DNA from: Duganella zoogloeoides
GTDB lineage: Bacteria; Pseudomonadota; Gammaproteobacteria; Burkholderiales; Burkholderiaceae_D
Assembly (NCBI RefSeq): GCF_034479515.1
Contig: NZ_CP140152.1
Location: forward strand, 4,340,001-4,404,000
Direction of reading: 5' to 3'
DNA: 64,000 bases
In this document: piece by piece, positions 43,243-53,076 of the stretch
Position numbering within the stretch: position 1 is the first letter of the stretch
How the letters are laid out: the number at the start of each line of letters is the position of its first letter
Made by a program: the position numbers and the translations under genes
The notes under the pieces: model-generated
The model's database searches: none
The model's input: only the letters and a program-made list of their open reading frames with translations
What the model was told of the DNA's origin: nothing

Positions 43243-43659
43243 TCAGGCGTTCTGGGTAGCTGCCGACTTGGTGGCGACCGAAGCGCGCTCGCTGGCCTGC
43301 TCCTGCTGCTTTTTCTTCAAGTCGTTGACGACTTTCAGGATGTCGTCCATGCCCCCCTGGCCGCCCAGCGACGAGAATGCATCGAGCACCTCGTTGAGCA
43401 CCTGGTTACGCACGGCAGCTTCGTCCTGGCTCACTGCCGGGCCGCGTTGCAGCGCCTCGGCAGCGCGCTTTTCGGCAGCAGCAGCTTCTTTTTGCGCAGC
43501 AGTCTTACGACCGCCGGGCAATTTGCCATGCTCCAACGCAGCTTGCCAGATCACCCAGCGACGTTGCGTTTCAAAAACCAGATACTCTTCCGGTTTATCT
43601 TCTCGACGGCGAACGATATGTCCGTCGCGTTGTGCCCATGCCTCAAATGCAGCTCGCAT
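43243..43659 (-). CDS. Hypothetical coiled-coil protein
   Basis: This 138-residue protein is not recognised. The N-terminal part (AFEAWAQRDGHIVRRRE, FETQRRWVIWQAALEHGK) may be a small nucleic-acid or protein-binding fold. It is followed by an Ala/Glu/Lys-rich helical or coiled-coil stretch and a Gln/Ala/Thr-rich tail. It is upstream of the DUF1653 gene in a two-gene unit. Phage and plasmid genes of this general style exist, but nothing else here supports transfer. Confidence 0.65.
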   Translation of the reverse strand: MRAAFEAWAQRDGHIVRRREDKPEEYLVFETQRRWVIWQAALEHGKLPGGRKTAAQKEAAAAEKRAAEALQRGPAVSQDEAAVRNQVLNEVLDAFSSLGGQGGMDDILKVVNDLKKKQQEQASERASVATKSAATQNA

Positions 43660-44091
43660 TTTTATTCCTTTGCAAATGCGCTACGCGCAATTCACTGTTA
43701 AAACTACAAGATATTTCCTTATAGTACCATTTATTGCACTGACCCAATAGCCAATATAAAGGAATATTGCTAAATTGAGGTTGCTTAGCGGCAACACTAG
43801 TTTTGACTTAATTTTGTAACAGTATATTTCTTATTTGCTATTTTGTCGCGCACCGTTGATTCAGTTTTGATAACTAAGAGACAAATTTGGCAATTTTTTT
43901 AGCATTTCACAATTTCTGCAACATTTTAGGCGCTGGGAACGAGATTGCGAAGTGTTATTCCATAATTTCTTAGAAAAATCGTCATGACTGCTGCTACTAA
44001 GACAACCTCATCTGTTAAATCCGATTGCGGTAAGATGCGCCACTGACCGCGCAACGCCGCGCCCACAATTCTTCAAGGACATTAACTAGTG
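43660..44091. other. AT-rich intergenic region, 432 bp
   Basis: No gene is seen. The base composition is much richer in A and T than its surroundings, and the AT-rich stretch continues into the first part of xthA. An imperfect inverted repeat lies at 43711-43723 and 43754-43766 (ATATTTCC... and ...GGAATAT). It must contain the divergent promoters for the hypothetical pair and xthA, but I could not fix either. A small RNA cannot be excluded. Confidence 0.6.
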
Positions 44092-44856
44092 ATGAAATTA
44101 GCTACATGGAATGTTAACTCACTGAACGTAAGACTGCCGCACGTTATGGCATGGCTAGAGGCAAATCCAACAGATGTGCTCTGCATCCAGGAAACAAAAT
44201 TAACTGACGACAAGTTTCCGTCCGCCCAGATTGAGGCGGCTGGCTACCACGTCGCCTACACCGGGCAAAAAACTTACAATGGTGTGGCTATTTTGTCAAA
44301 ATTGCCTATCAACGATGTAGTCAAGAACAATCCGCATTTGGACGATCCGCAACAGCGGATTCTGGCGGCAACCATCGGCGGCATGCGGATTGTCTGCGCC
44401 TACGTCCCCAACGGCCAGAGCGTTGGCTCCGAGAAATATCAGTACAAGATGGGCTGGCTCGACGCCTTCCACCGCTGGATCGGCGAGGAAGCTGCGCAGC
44501 ATCCGCAACTGGCAGTACTGGGCGACTACAACATCGCCCCCGAAGACCGCGACGTCCACGATCCGGCAGCGTGGGAAGGCCAAGTGCACGTGTCGGAACC
44601 GGAGCGCGCCGCCTTGCGCCGTTTGCTCGACATCGGCCTGGCCGATGCCTTCCGCCTGTTCGAGCAACCAGAAAAATCGTTCAGCTGGTGGGACTACCGC
44701 GGCCTGGGCTTCCGCCTCAATAAAGGTCTGCGTATCGATCACATCCTGCTGTCGCCGGCGCTGGCGCAGCGCTGCACCGCTTGCGTGATCGACCGTACCC
44801 CGCGCAAATGGGAGCAGCCGTCCGACCATACTCCGGTGATCGCCACCATCGAGTAA
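44092..44856 (+). CDS. xthA: Exodeoxyribonuclease III
   Basis: This 254-residue endonuclease/exonuclease/phosphatase-fold enzyme cuts at abasic sites and degrades 3' ends in base-excision repair. Motifs seen are [37 protein letters not shown] and the C-terminal SDHTPVIA with the catalytic Asp-His. A GTG just before the ATG is possible. The first quarter of the gene is AT-rich and the rest GC-rich. It converges on the GGDEF-EAL gene with a 3-bp gap. Confidence 0.94.
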   Translation: MKLATWNVNSLNVRLPHVMAWLEANPTDVLCIQETKLTDDKFPSAQIEAAGYHVAYTGQKTYNGVAILSKLPINDVVKNNPHLDDPQQRILAATIGGMRIVCAYVPNGQSVGSEKYQYKMGWLDAFHRWIGEEAAQHPQLAVLGDYNIAPEDRDVHDPAAWEGQVHVSEPERAALRRLLDIGLADAFRLFEQPEKSFSWWDYRGLGFRLNKGLRIDHILLSPALAQRCTACVIDRTPRKWEQPSDHTPVIATIE

Positions 44857-44859
44857 CGC

Positions 44860-47016
44860 TTATGCCAGCGCCGCATCGAGGCGCGGCAGCAGCAACCGCA
44901 CTTCGTGGTCCGGCGCCGGTTCCGAGAACAGGAAGCCCTGGGCGAACTGGCAGCCATGGCGCTGCAACAGCGCGTACTGGCTTTCGTTCTCCACCCCTTC
45001 CGCCACCACCGACAGCTGCAAGCTGCCCGACAGGGCGATGATGGCCGCCACGATGGCGCGGTCCTCGGCGCTGTTGGGCAAATCCTTGATGAACGCGCGG
45101 TCGATCTTGATCTTCTTGACCGGGAAACGCTTCAAATAGGCCAGGCTCGAGTAACCGGTGCCGAAATCGTCGATCGACAGGCGGATGCCCATGGCATTGA
45201 TCTGTTCGAGGATTTCCTGGGTATGTTCGCCGTGCTGCATCAGCGCCGTCTCGGTAATCTCAAATTCCAGCAGTGCCGGATCGATGCCGGTTTCGTCGAG
45301 GATGCGCCGCACCGTCGCCACCAGGGCGCCATGCGTAAACTGGCGCGCCGACAGATTCACCGCCAGCGGAACCGGCTGCAAGCCCGCACGCAGCCATGCC
45401 ATGCTTTGCTCGCACGCCTGGCGGATCACCCATTCGCCGATCGGCACGATCAGACCATTGTCCTCGATGATGGGAATGAAGCTGTCGGGCAGCACCAGGT
45501 CATGCTCGTCCCGGCGCCAGCGCAGCAGCACCTCCATCGCGTGCAGGCGGCGCGTGCCGATATCGATGATGGGCTGGAAGTGCAGCGAGAACTGGTCGCG
45601 CGCGAGCGCGTTGCGCAGGTTCGATTCGAGTTCGAAATACTGGGCCGCGGCCTGGTTCATCACCGGCTGGAAGTACTGGTAATTGTTCCTGCCGGTGGCC
45701 TTGGCGTGGTACATCGCGGTGTCCGCGTTGCGCATCAGCGTGGCGACATCGGCGCCATCGTCGGGATAGATGCAAATGCCGATCGATGGCGTGATGTGCA
45801 GCTGGCGCCCGTCGAGCGGGAAGCTCTCATCGAGCGCGGCGATGATCTGCTCGGCCACCGCGCTCGCTTCAACCGGGGCGGCGATGCCCGGCAACAGCAC
45901 CACGAACTCGTCGCCGCCCAGGCGCGCCACGGTATCGCTACCGCGCACCGCGCAGCACAGGCGGTTGGCCACTTCCTTGAGCAGCTGGTCGCCGGTCATG
46001 TGGCCGAGCGAATCGTTGATGGTCTTGAAGCGATCGAGGTCGATAAACATCACGGCCAGTTGGCGCTGCGAGCGCTGGGCATTAAGCATGGCGCGGTCGA
46101 GCCGGTCCGACAACAGCGCGCGGTTGGGCAGGCCGGTCAGGCTGTCGTGGTACGCCATGTGATGCACGCGGGCCTCGGCCTGGCGGCGCTCGATGATCTC
46201 GCCCTGCAGCAGGGCGTTGGCGCCGGCCAGTTCGGCGGTGCGCTCGAGCACCCGCACTTCCAACTCGTCACGCGCGCGGCTCACCGCCTCGGCGGCCTCG
46301 CGCCGCGCGGTGATATCGTCCACCAGCCATACCGAGCGGCCACGCGGGTGGGCCAGATCGAATGGGCGGCCCGACAGGCGCGCCCAGAACACCGTGCCGT
46401 CGCGGCGTACCAGCTCGTACTCGGAAACGTTGATGCGGCCGGCCGTGAAGTCGCGCATGGTCTCGGCGCGCGCCGCCTGCCAGGCATCCTTGTCGGCATA
46501 GAAGGCCTGCACACTGAGGTTGTTCATGCCGCCCGGCGGATAGCCGAACAGTTCTTCCATCTTGGTATTGCAGTGCAGGTTGCGCCCTTCCTCCACCACC
46601 GAGATGCCGAGCACCGCACTGTCGAGGATGGCCTGGTTTTCCAGCAGCGCGTTGTGCAGCGCGCGCTGGTCGCGCCGCACGTCGCTGATGTCGTTGAAGA
46701 CGATGGTCGCGCCCTGCACTTGCGCCCCGGCCGGCAGCGGTTTGACCCATGCCTGCACCGCAAAATAGTGGCCGCTGGCGGGCGTCAGGTAGGTATCCCA
46801 GCGCACGCCGGGCATGGCGCTTGCCAGCAGAGCCACGCTGGCCTCGCGCACGTGCAGCGTAAACAGCTGGTCCACGCCTGCGCCGCACGGATCTCGTCCG
46901 AGCAGGGTGACCAGTTCCGCGTTGGCAGCCATGACCGTGCCGTCCACGCCAAAAGCGCAGGCGGGGACGCCGATCAGCGCCAGCGCGCCGGCGACAAAAT
47001 CCGTATTGGTCAACAT
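44860..47016 (-). CDS. PAS-PAS-GGDEF-EAL c-di-GMP turnover protein
   Basis: This protein of 718 residues has two N-terminal PAS-like sensor domains, a GGDEF domain and an EAL domain. The cyclase site GGDEF is intact, with an I-site RxxD (RGSD) five residues upstream. The EAL motif reads EVLLRW, an accepted variant. Other phosphodiesterase residues are present (NLSARQF, EITETAL, DDFGTGYSSL, KIDRAFI, EGVE). Both activities may therefore work, or GTP binding to GGDEF may control the EAL domain. I chose 47016, since AGGGG precedes MLTNTDFVAG; the frame to 47142 lacks support. No membrane helix is seen, so a cytoplasmic, PAS-controlled enzyme is likely. Confidence 0.9.
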   Translation of the reverse strand: MLTNTDFVAGALALIGVPACAFGVDGTVMAANAELVTLLGRDPCGAGVDQLFTLHVREASVALLASAMPGVRWDTYLTPASGHYFAVQAWVKPLPAGAQVQGATIVFNDISDVRRDQRALHNALLENQAILDSAVLGISVVEEGRNLHCNTKMEELFGYPPGGMNNLSVQAFYADKDAWQAARAETMRDFTAGRINVSEYELVRRDGTVFWARLSGRPFDLAHPRGRSVWLVDDITARREAAEAVSRARDELEVRVLERTAELAGANALLQGEIIERRQAEARVHHMAYHDSLTGLPNRALLSDRLDRAMLNAQRSQRQLAVMFIDLDRFKTINDSLGHMTGDQLLKEVANRLCCAVRGSDTVARLGGDEFVVLLPGIAAPVEASAVAEQIIAALDESFPLDGRQLHITPSIGICIYPDDGADVATLMRNADTAMYHAKATGRNNYQYFQPVMNQAAAQYFELESNLRNALARDQFSLHFQPIIDIGTRRLHAMEVLLRWRRDEHDLVLPDSFIPIIEDNGLIVPIGEWVIRQACEQSMAWLRAGLQPVPLAVNLSARQFTHGALVATVRRILDETGIDPALLEFEITETALMQHGEHTQEILEQINAMGIRLSIDDFGTGYSSLAYLKRFPVKKIKIDRAFIKDLPNSAEDRAIVAAIIALSGSLQLSVVAEGVENESQYALLQRHGCQFAQGFLFSEPAPDHEVRLLLPRLDAALA

Positions 47017-47114
47017 AAGGCCCCTGAAAGATCGACAAACATGACAACTTATTATTGTTAGTTGACAGATGTTAAACCATCTCCAGCGATTTGGGGCAGT
47101 TAAAACAAGATAAA

Positions 47115-47148
47115 ACGACAATGCCCGGTAAATACCGGGCATTGTCGT
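47115..47148 (-). terminator. Strong hairpin after actP
   Basis: A perfect 15-bp stem (ACGACAATGCCCGGT and its complement) closes an AAAT loop. On the minus strand it is followed by TTTTATCTTGTTTT, a broken T tract. It lies 27 bp after the actP stop and probably ends that operon. Confidence 0.85.
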
Positions 47149-47175
47149 TACAACAGCTCTTTTGTCGATGCTACA

Positions 47176-48852
47176 TCAGTGGCCGCTGGCACCGTCCGCG
47201 CCGATACCGGTTTCCGAACGCACGGTCTGTGCTTCAAAGCCGTCACGGTCGATGCGCGCGCGCGGGCCCTTGTCGGTGATCGAGAACAGCCAGATGCCGA
47301 TGAAGCCGACCGCCATCGAGAAGATGGCCGGCGACGCGTACGGGAACAACGGCTCGGCCTTGCCGAACACATCCACCCATACCGACTTCGACACCACGGT
47401 CAGTCCCACTGCGGTGAACAGGCCGAGGAAGCCCCCGACGGTCGCGCCACGGGTGGTGCAGTCTTTCCACAACACCGACATGAACAGCACAGGGAAGTTG
47501 GCCGAAGCGGCGATTGCAAATGCCAGCGAAACCATGAACGCGATGTTCTGCTTCTCGAACACGATGCCCAGCACTACGGCGACGATACCGAGCGCGATGG
47601 TGGTGATTTTCGAGACGCGCAGTTCGTCGGCGCCGGTGGCCTTGCCCTTCTTGATCACGGTGGCGTAGATATCGTGCGATACCGCCGACGCGCCGGACAG
47701 GGTCAGGCCCGCAACCACCGCCAGGATGGTGGCAAATGCCACGGCCGAAATGAAGCCCAGGAAGACGTCGCCGCCCACGGCCTTGGCCAGGTGCACCGCT
47801 GCCATATTGTTACCGCCCAGGAGCTTGCCGGCAGCATCCTTGAAGTCCGGGTTGGTGCCGACCAGAACGATGGCGCCGAAACCGATAATGAAGGTCAGGA
47901 TGTAGAAGTAGCCGATCCAAGTGGTGGCCCACAGCACCGATTTGCGTGCTTCTTTCGCGTTCGGGACGGTGAAGAAGCGCATCAGGATGTGCGGCAAGCC
48001 GGCGGTACCGAACATCAGCGCCATGCCGAACGAGATCGCCGAAATCGGATCCTTGATGAACGTGCCCGGACCCATGATGGCATCCTTGTTGGCGTGAACT
48101 TCCACGGCCTTGGCAAACAGTTTTTCAGGGCTGAAGCTGAACTGCGCCAGCACGGCCAGCGCCATGAAGCTCGCACCGCCCAGCAGCATCACGGCCTTGA
48201 TGATCTGCACCCAGGTGGTAGCGGTCATGCCGCCGAACAGCACGTAAATCATCATCAAGGTACCAACCAGGACGACCGCGATCCAGTATTCGAGGCCGAA
48301 CAGCAGCTTGATCAACTGCCCGGCGCCGACCATCTGCGCGATCAGGTAGAACGCCACCACCACCAGGGTGCCGGAGGCGGCGAAAATGCGGATCGGCTTT
48401 TGCGCGAAGCGGTAAGCGGCAACGTCGGCAAAGGTGAAGCGGCCCAGGTTGCGCAGGCGCTCTGCCATCAGGAACGTGATGACGGGCCAGCCGACCAGGA
48501 AGCCGATGGCGTAGATCAGGCCATCGTAACCGTTCAGGAACACTGCGGCGGAGATGCCGAGGAACGAGGCTGCCGACATGAAGTCGCCGGCAATCGCCAG
48601 ACCGTTCTGGAAACCGGTGATGCCGCCACCGGCGGTGTAGAAGTCGGCGGCCGACTTGGTCTTGGCGGCAGCCCACTTGGTGACCCACAGCGTGAAGACC
48701 ACGAAGACGCCGAACATGGCGATCGCGGTCCAGTTGGTGGCCTGCTTGGTAGCCTGGCCCAGGTCGCCGCCGGCGGCGTACACGACGCCGCTGACTGCGG
48801 CGCCGATCAATGCGGAAGCGACCACCGCCAGTTGACGGTTCGAGGCGCTCAT
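47176..48852 (-). CDS. actP: Cation/acetate symporter ActP
   Basis: This 558-residue sodium:solute symporter takes up acetate and other short carboxylates such as glycolate. It has an N-terminal signal-like helix and about 13 further membrane helices. Segments seen include [30 protein letters not shown], which carries sodium-site residues. The upstream gene on the same strand codes for its DUF485 partner (4-bp overlap), the yjcH-actP pair of E. coli, here without acs. Its place next to the methylcitrate genes suggests a local set for short-chain fatty acids. Confidence 0.94.
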   Translation of the reverse strand: MSASNRQLAVVASALIGAAVSGVVYAAGGDLGQATKQATNWTAIAMFGVFVVFTLWVTKWAAAKTKSAADFYTAGGGITGFQNGLAIAGDFMSAASFLGISAAVFLNGYDGLIYAIGFLVGWPVITFLMAERLRNLGRFTFADVAAYRFAQKPIRIFAASGTLVVVAFYLIAQMVGAGQLIKLLFGLEYWIAVVLVGTLMMIYVLFGGMTATTWVQIIKAVMLLGGASFMALAVLAQFSFSPEKLFAKAVEVHANKDAIMGPGTFIKDPISAISFGMALMFGTAGLPHILMRFFTVPNAKEARKSVLWATTWIGYFYILTFIIGFGAIVLVGTNPDFKDAAGKLLGGNNMAAVHLAKAVGGDVFLGFISAVAFATILAVVAGLTLSGASAVSHDIYATVIKKGKATGADELRVSKITTIALGIVAVVLGIVFEKQNIAFMVSLAFAIAASANFPVLFMSVLWKDCTTRGATVGGFLGLFTAVGLTVVSKSVWVDVFGKAEPLFPYASPAIFSMAVGFIGIWLFSITDKGPRARIDRDGFEAQTVRSETGIGADGASGH

Positions 48853-49160
48853 GCTTTCACCCGTGCGGCGATGGCGGTGGTGAGATCGTCGTATTCGCGG
48901 TTGGCGCGACGCACGTAGATGCCGGTAATGATGACGGTGAAGACGATCACGAACAGGCCGATCGGCATGCCCCAGGTCATCACGCCATCGCCGGTTTTGG
49001 CAGCCAGCAGTTCTTTGTCGAACGCGATCAGGAGGATGTAGCCGTAATAGACCACCATCATCAGCGCGGTCAGTATCCAGCCGAACCGGGAGCGCGCCTT
49101 GACCAGTTTATGGTAATTGGGGTCGGCTTTGATTTTTTGAACCAAATCGTCATGCATCAT
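48849..49160 (-). CDS. DUF485 membrane protein (YjcH-like)
   Basis: This 103-residue protein with two membrane helices is of the DUF485 family, which almost always precedes actP and may help it function. The start is one of two adjacent ATG codons (49160 or 49157) behind a GGAG ribosome site; the longer frame to 49190 adds residues without a site. The end overlaps actP by 4 bp. Confidence 0.88.
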   Translation of the reverse strand: MMHDDLVQKIKADPNYHKLVKARSRFGWILTALMMVVYYGYILLIAFDKELLAAKTGDGVMTWGMPIGLFVIVFTVIITGIYVRRANREYDDLTTAIAARVKA

Positions 49161-49255
49161 CTGTCTCCATTTATTGAGGAACCTGCCCATTTAGCTGAGC
49201 TTGAACCCACAATAAGCTGCGAGACTTACCGCTGGCTTACACGCACTGTTATTAC

Positions 49256-50461
49256 TTACGCCCTCACCCATCCTTCCATCAGGATGCGCGCGCTGCGGCT
49301 CATCACCGCTTTCACCACGCTCCACTCGCCATCTTTTTGCACCGCAGCGGCGCCCACGCGCAGGGTACCCGACGGATGGCCGAAGCGCACGGCAGCGCGT
49401 TCGCCGCCGCCGGCGGCCAGGTTGACCAGCGTGCCGGGAATGGCAGCAGCCGCGCCGATGGCCACGGCGGCAGTACCCATCATGGCGTGGTGGAGTTTGC
49501 CCATCGAAAGCGCGCGTACCAGCAGGTCGATGTCGCCCGCGTGAACCTGCCTGCCGCCAGATGCCGTGTACGACACCGGCGGCGCCACGAAAGCCACCTT
49601 GGGCGTGTGCTGGCGTTGTGCGGCCTGCTCCAGGGTTTGCACCAGGCCCATGCGCACGGCGCCGTGCGTGCGGATGGTTTCGAACATGGCCAGTGCGCGT
49701 GCATCGCCATTGATCGCGTCCTGCAGTTCGGTGCCGGTGCAGCCCACCGCCTGCGCCTCGATGAAGATGGTGGGGATGCCGGCGTTGATCATGGTGGCCC
49801 GCAGCGTGCCGATGCCGGGCACCTCGAGGTCGTCGATCACGCGCCCGGTGGGGAACATGGCGCTGTTGGTGCTATTGGTGCTATTGGTGCTATGGGCGCC
49901 ATTGCCCTCCTCGTCCGCCGCCGGGTCGAGGAATTCAAGCACCACTTCCGCCGCCGGGAAGGTCACGCCATCGAGTTCGAAGTCGCCCAGTTCCTGCACT
50001 TGGCCGCCGGTCATCGGAATATGGGCGATGATGGTCTTGCCGATATTGGCCTGCCAGATGCGCACCACGGCCACGCCGTCCTTCGGCACGCGCGCGGCAT
50101 CGAGCAGGCCTGACTGAATCGCAAATGCACCCACGGCGGCCGACAGGTTGCCGCAGTTGCCGCTCCAGTCCACGAACGGCCGGTCGATGGCGACCTGGCC
50201 GAACAGGTAGTCGACGTCGTGATCCGGCCTGGTGGCCGGCGACACGATGACAGCCTTGCTGGTGCTCGACGTGCCGTTGCCCATGCCGTCGATCTGTTTG
50301 CCGTAGAGGTCGGGGCTGCCGACCACGCGCAGCAGCAGCGCGTCGCGCGCCGCGCCCGGGGTTTGCGCGTCAAGCGGCAGGTCTTGCAGGCGGAAGAACA
50401 CGCCCTTGCTGGTGCCGCCACGCATATAGGTGGCGGGAATCTTCGTTTGCTGGGTCATCAT
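49256..50461 (-). CDS. prpF: 2-Methylaconitate cis-trans isomerase PrpF
   Basis: This 401-residue diaminopimelate-epimerase-fold protein isomerises the methylaconitate made by AcnD so that the methylcitrate cycle can proceed without PrpD. The family start TYMRGGTSKGVFFRLQDLP and WSGNCGNLSAAVGAFAIQ are clear, with the lysine of GGTSKG as a likely base. A loop near residue 200 contains repeated Ser-Thr-Asn units coded by a 9-bp repeat, not expected in the core fold. It is the last gene of prpB-prpC-acnD-prpF. Confidence 0.94.
   Translation of the reverse strand: MMTQQTKIPATYMRGGTSKGVFFRLQDLPLDAQTPGAARDALLLRVVGSPDLYGKQIDGMGNGTSSTSKAVIVSPATRPDHDVDYLFGQVAIDRPFVDWSGNCGNLSAAVGAFAIQSGLLDAARVPKDGVAVVRIWQANIGKTIIAHIPMTGGQVQELGDFELDGVTFPAAEVVLEFLDPAADEEGNGAHSTNSTNSTNSAMFPTGRVIDDLEVPGIGTLRATMINAGIPTIFIEAQAVGCTGTELQDAINGDARALAMFETIRTHGAVRMGLVQTLEQAAQRQHTPKVAFVAPPVSYTASGGRQVHAGDIDLLVRALSMGKLHHAMMGTAAVAIGAAAAIPGTLVNLAAGGGERAAVRFGHPSGTLRVGAAAVQKDGEWSVVKAVMSRSARILMEGWVRA
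49864..49893 (-). repeat. In-frame 9-bp tandem repeat in prpF
   Basis: Three to four copies of TGCTATTGG-type units (plus strand) encode Ser-Thr-Asn repeats in a surface loop of PrpF. Copy changes would not shift the frame. Confidence 0.75.
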
Positions 50462-50466
50462 GCGGC

Positions 50467-53076
50467 CTATGCTGTTTTATGCTGTTGCAGGAAATCCTGG
50501 GCAAAGCGCTGCAGCACACCGCCCGCTTCGTAGATCGAGACTTCTTCCTGGGTGTCGAGCCGGCAGATCACCGGCGTTTCCACCCGCTCTCCGTTGCGGC
50601 GATGGATCACCAGCGTGAGCATGGCGCGCGGTGTGCGCTCACCCACCACGTCGTAGGTTTCGGTACCGTCCAGCGCCAGCGTCAGGCGGTTGACGCCGGG
50701 CGTGAACTCCAGCGGCAACACGCCCATGCCCACCAGGTTGGTGCGGTGGATGCGTTCGAAGCCTTCGGCGGCAATCGCTTCCACGCCGGCCAGGCGCACG
50801 CCCTTGGCGGCCCAGTCGCGCGAGGAACCCTGGCCGTAGTCGGCGCCAGCCACCACGATCAGCGGCTGCTTGCGCTCCATGTAGGTTTCGATGGCTTCCC
50901 ACATGCGCGTGACGGTGCCTTCCGGCTCCACCCGCGCCAGCGAACCGGCGATGACTTTGCCGTCCGCGCCGCGCACCATCTCGTTTTTCAGGGTGGGGTT
51001 GGCGAACGTGGCGCGCTGCGCGGTCAGGTGGTCGCCGCGATGGGTGGCGTAAGAGTTGAAGTCTTCTTCCGGCAGACCCATTTTGGCCAGGTACTCGCCG
51101 GCGGCGCTGTCGGCCATGATGGCGTTCGACGGCGACAGGTGGTCGGTAGTGATGTTATCGCCGAGCAGCGCTAGCGGACGCATGCCGGTCAGCGACCGCG
51201 CGCCAGCGAGCGCGCCTTCCCAGTACGGCGGGCGGCGGATGTAGGTCGTTTGCGGGCGCCAGTCGTACAGCGGGCTCACTGCCGCGCCGTCGTCAACCTC
51301 GCGCGCGAACATCGGGATGTACACCTTGCGGAACTGTTCGGGTTTCACACTGGCCGCGACCACGGCGTCGATCTCGGCGTCCGACGGCCAGATGTCGGCC
51401 AACTTGACCGGACAGCCGGCGGCATCCACGCCCAGCACGTCTTTTTCGATATCGAAGCGGATGGTGCCGGCAATCGCATATGCCACCACCAGCGGCGGCG
51501 AGGCCAAAAAGGCCTGCTTGGCATACGGGTGGATGCGGCCATCGAAATTGCGGTTGCCCGACAGGACGGCGGTAGCGTACAGGTCGCGCGCGATGACCTC
51601 CTGCTGGATCACGGGATCGAGCGCGCCGGACATGCCATTGCACGACGTGCAGGCGTAAGCCACCACGCCAAAGCCCAGTTGCTCCAACTCGGGCATCAGT
51701 CCCGCCGCTTCCAGGTACAGCGTGACGGTCTTGGAGCCAGGCGCCAGCGACGACTTGACCCATGGCTTGCGTGTCAGGCCGCGCGCGTTGGCATTGCGGG
51801 CCAGCAGGCCGGCGGCGATCATGTTGCGCGGGTTGTTGGTGTTGGTGCAGCTGGTAATGGCCGCGATGATGCAGGCGCCGTCGGGCATCAGGCCCGGTTC
51901 GTTTTCCACCACGCCGCTGATGCCGCGTGCTGCCAGTTCCGACGTGGGCACGCGGCTGTGCGGGTTCGATGGCCCGGCGATATTGCGCACCACCGACGAC
52001 AGGTCGAATGTCAATACGCGCTCGTACCGCGCGGTGGCCAGCGCGTCGGCCCACAGGCCGGCCTGTTTCGCATAGGTCTCCACCAGGTTGACGGTTTCCT
52101 CCTCGCGGCCCGTCAGGCGCAGGTACTTGATGGTCTGCTCGTCGATGTAGAACATGGCGGCGGTGGAGCCATACTCGGGCGCCATGTTGGAGATGGTGGC
52201 GCGGTCGCCGAGCGTGAGGTGGGCGGCGCCTTCACCGTAGAACTCCAGGTACGACGACACCACTTTTTGCTGGCGCAGGAATTGCGTCAGCGCCAGCACG
52301 GTGTCGGTGGCGGTAATGCCTGGCCCCGGTTTGCCGGTCAGCTCCACGCCGATGATGTCGGGCAGGCGCATCCACGAGGCGCGGCCCAGCATCACGCTCT
52401 CCGCTTCCAGGCCGCCCACGCCAATGGCGATCACACCCAGCGCATCGACCATCGGCGTGTGCGAATCGGTGCCGACCAATGTATCTGGAAAGGCCACGCC
52501 GTCCTGCGCCTGGATCACGGGCGACATGCGCTCGAGGTTGATCTGGTGCAGGATGCCGTTACCGGGCGGGATCACATCGACATTCTTGAACGCCTTCTTG
52601 GTCCAGTCGATGAAGTGGAACCGGTCCTCGTTGCGGCGGTCCTCGATGGCGCGGTTTTTAGTAAAGGCCTCGGGATCGAAGCCGCCGCACTCCACCGCCA
52701 GCGAATGATCGACCACCAGCTGGGTTGGTACCACCGGGTTGACCAGCGCCGGATCGCCGCCCTGCAGGGCGATGGCGTCGCGCAGGCCGGCCAGGTCCAC
52801 CAGCGCGGTCTGACCGAGGATGTCGTGGCAGACCACGCGCGCCGGGAACCACGGGAAATCGAGGTCGCGGCGGCGTTCGATCAGCTGCCCCAGCGACGCA
52901 TTGAGCGTGGCGGGGTCGCAGCGGCGCACCAGGTTTTCGGCCAGCACGCGCGAGGTGTAGGGCAGCCCGGCCCAGGCGCCGTTTTGAATGGCATCGACGG
53001 CGGCGCGCGCGTCGAAGTAGTCGAGCGTGGTGCCAGGCAGCGGTTTGCGGTATTGCGTGTTCATCGGCGTAGTCAT
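50467..53076 (-). CDS. acnD: Fe/S-dependent 2-methylcitrate dehydratase AcnD
   Basis: This 869-residue aconitase-family enzyme dehydrates 2-methylcitrate, replacing PrpD when paired with PrpF. The three cluster-ligand cysteines are in ITSCTNTNNPRN and YACTSCNGMSG, and the swivelling domain has YGQGSSRDWAAKG and GFERIHRTNLVGMGVLPLEF. The start at 53076 overlaps the prpC stop by one base (TAATG), so the two are coupled; an in-frame ATG at 53064 is an alternative. Length agrees with AcnD and not with AcnB. Confidence 0.94.
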   Translation of the reverse strand: MTTPMNTQYRKPLPGTTLDYFDARAAVDAIQNGAWAGLPYTSRVLAENLVRRCDPATLNASLGQLIERRRDLDFPWFPARVVCHDILGQTALVDLAGLRDAIALQGGDPALVNPVVPTQLVVDHSLAVECGGFDPEAFTKNRAIEDRRNEDRFHFIDWTKKAFKNVDVIPPGNGILHQINLERMSPVIQAQDGVAFPDTLVGTDSHTPMVDALGVIAIGVGGLEAESVMLGRASWMRLPDIIGVELTGKPGPGITATDTVLALTQFLRQQKVVSSYLEFYGEGAAHLTLGDRATISNMAPEYGSTAAMFYIDEQTIKYLRLTGREEETVNLVETYAKQAGLWADALATARYERVLTFDLSSVVRNIAGPSNPHSRVPTSELAARGISGVVENEPGLMPDGACIIAAITSCTNTNNPRNMIAAGLLARNANARGLTRKPWVKSSLAPGSKTVTLYLEAAGLMPELEQLGFGVVAYACTSCNGMSGALDPVIQQEVIARDLYATAVLSGNRNFDGRIHPYAKQAFLASPPLVVAYAIAGTIRFDIEKDVLGVDAAGCPVKLADIWPSDAEIDAVVAASVKPEQFRKVYIPMFAREVDDGAAVSPLYDWRPQTTYIRRPPYWEGALAGARSLTGMRPLALLGDNITTDHLSPSNAIMADSAAGEYLAKMGLPEEDFNSYATHRGDHLTAQRATFANPTLKNEMVRGADGKVIAGSLARVEPEGTVTRMWEAIETYMERKQPLIVVAGADYGQGSSRDWAAKGVRLAGVEAIAAEGFERIHRTNLVGMGVLPLEFTPGVNRLTLALDGTETYDVVGERTPRAMLTLVIHRRNGERVETPVICRLDTQEEVSIYEAGGVLQRFAQDFLQQHKTA

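Noticed and set aside
43243..43659. Toxin-antitoxin or phage remnant made of the two small genes at 43043-43659
   Set aside because: The DUF1653 protein is a common chromosomal family, and neither protein shows toxin or antitoxin motifs. No integrase or attachment repeats are nearby.
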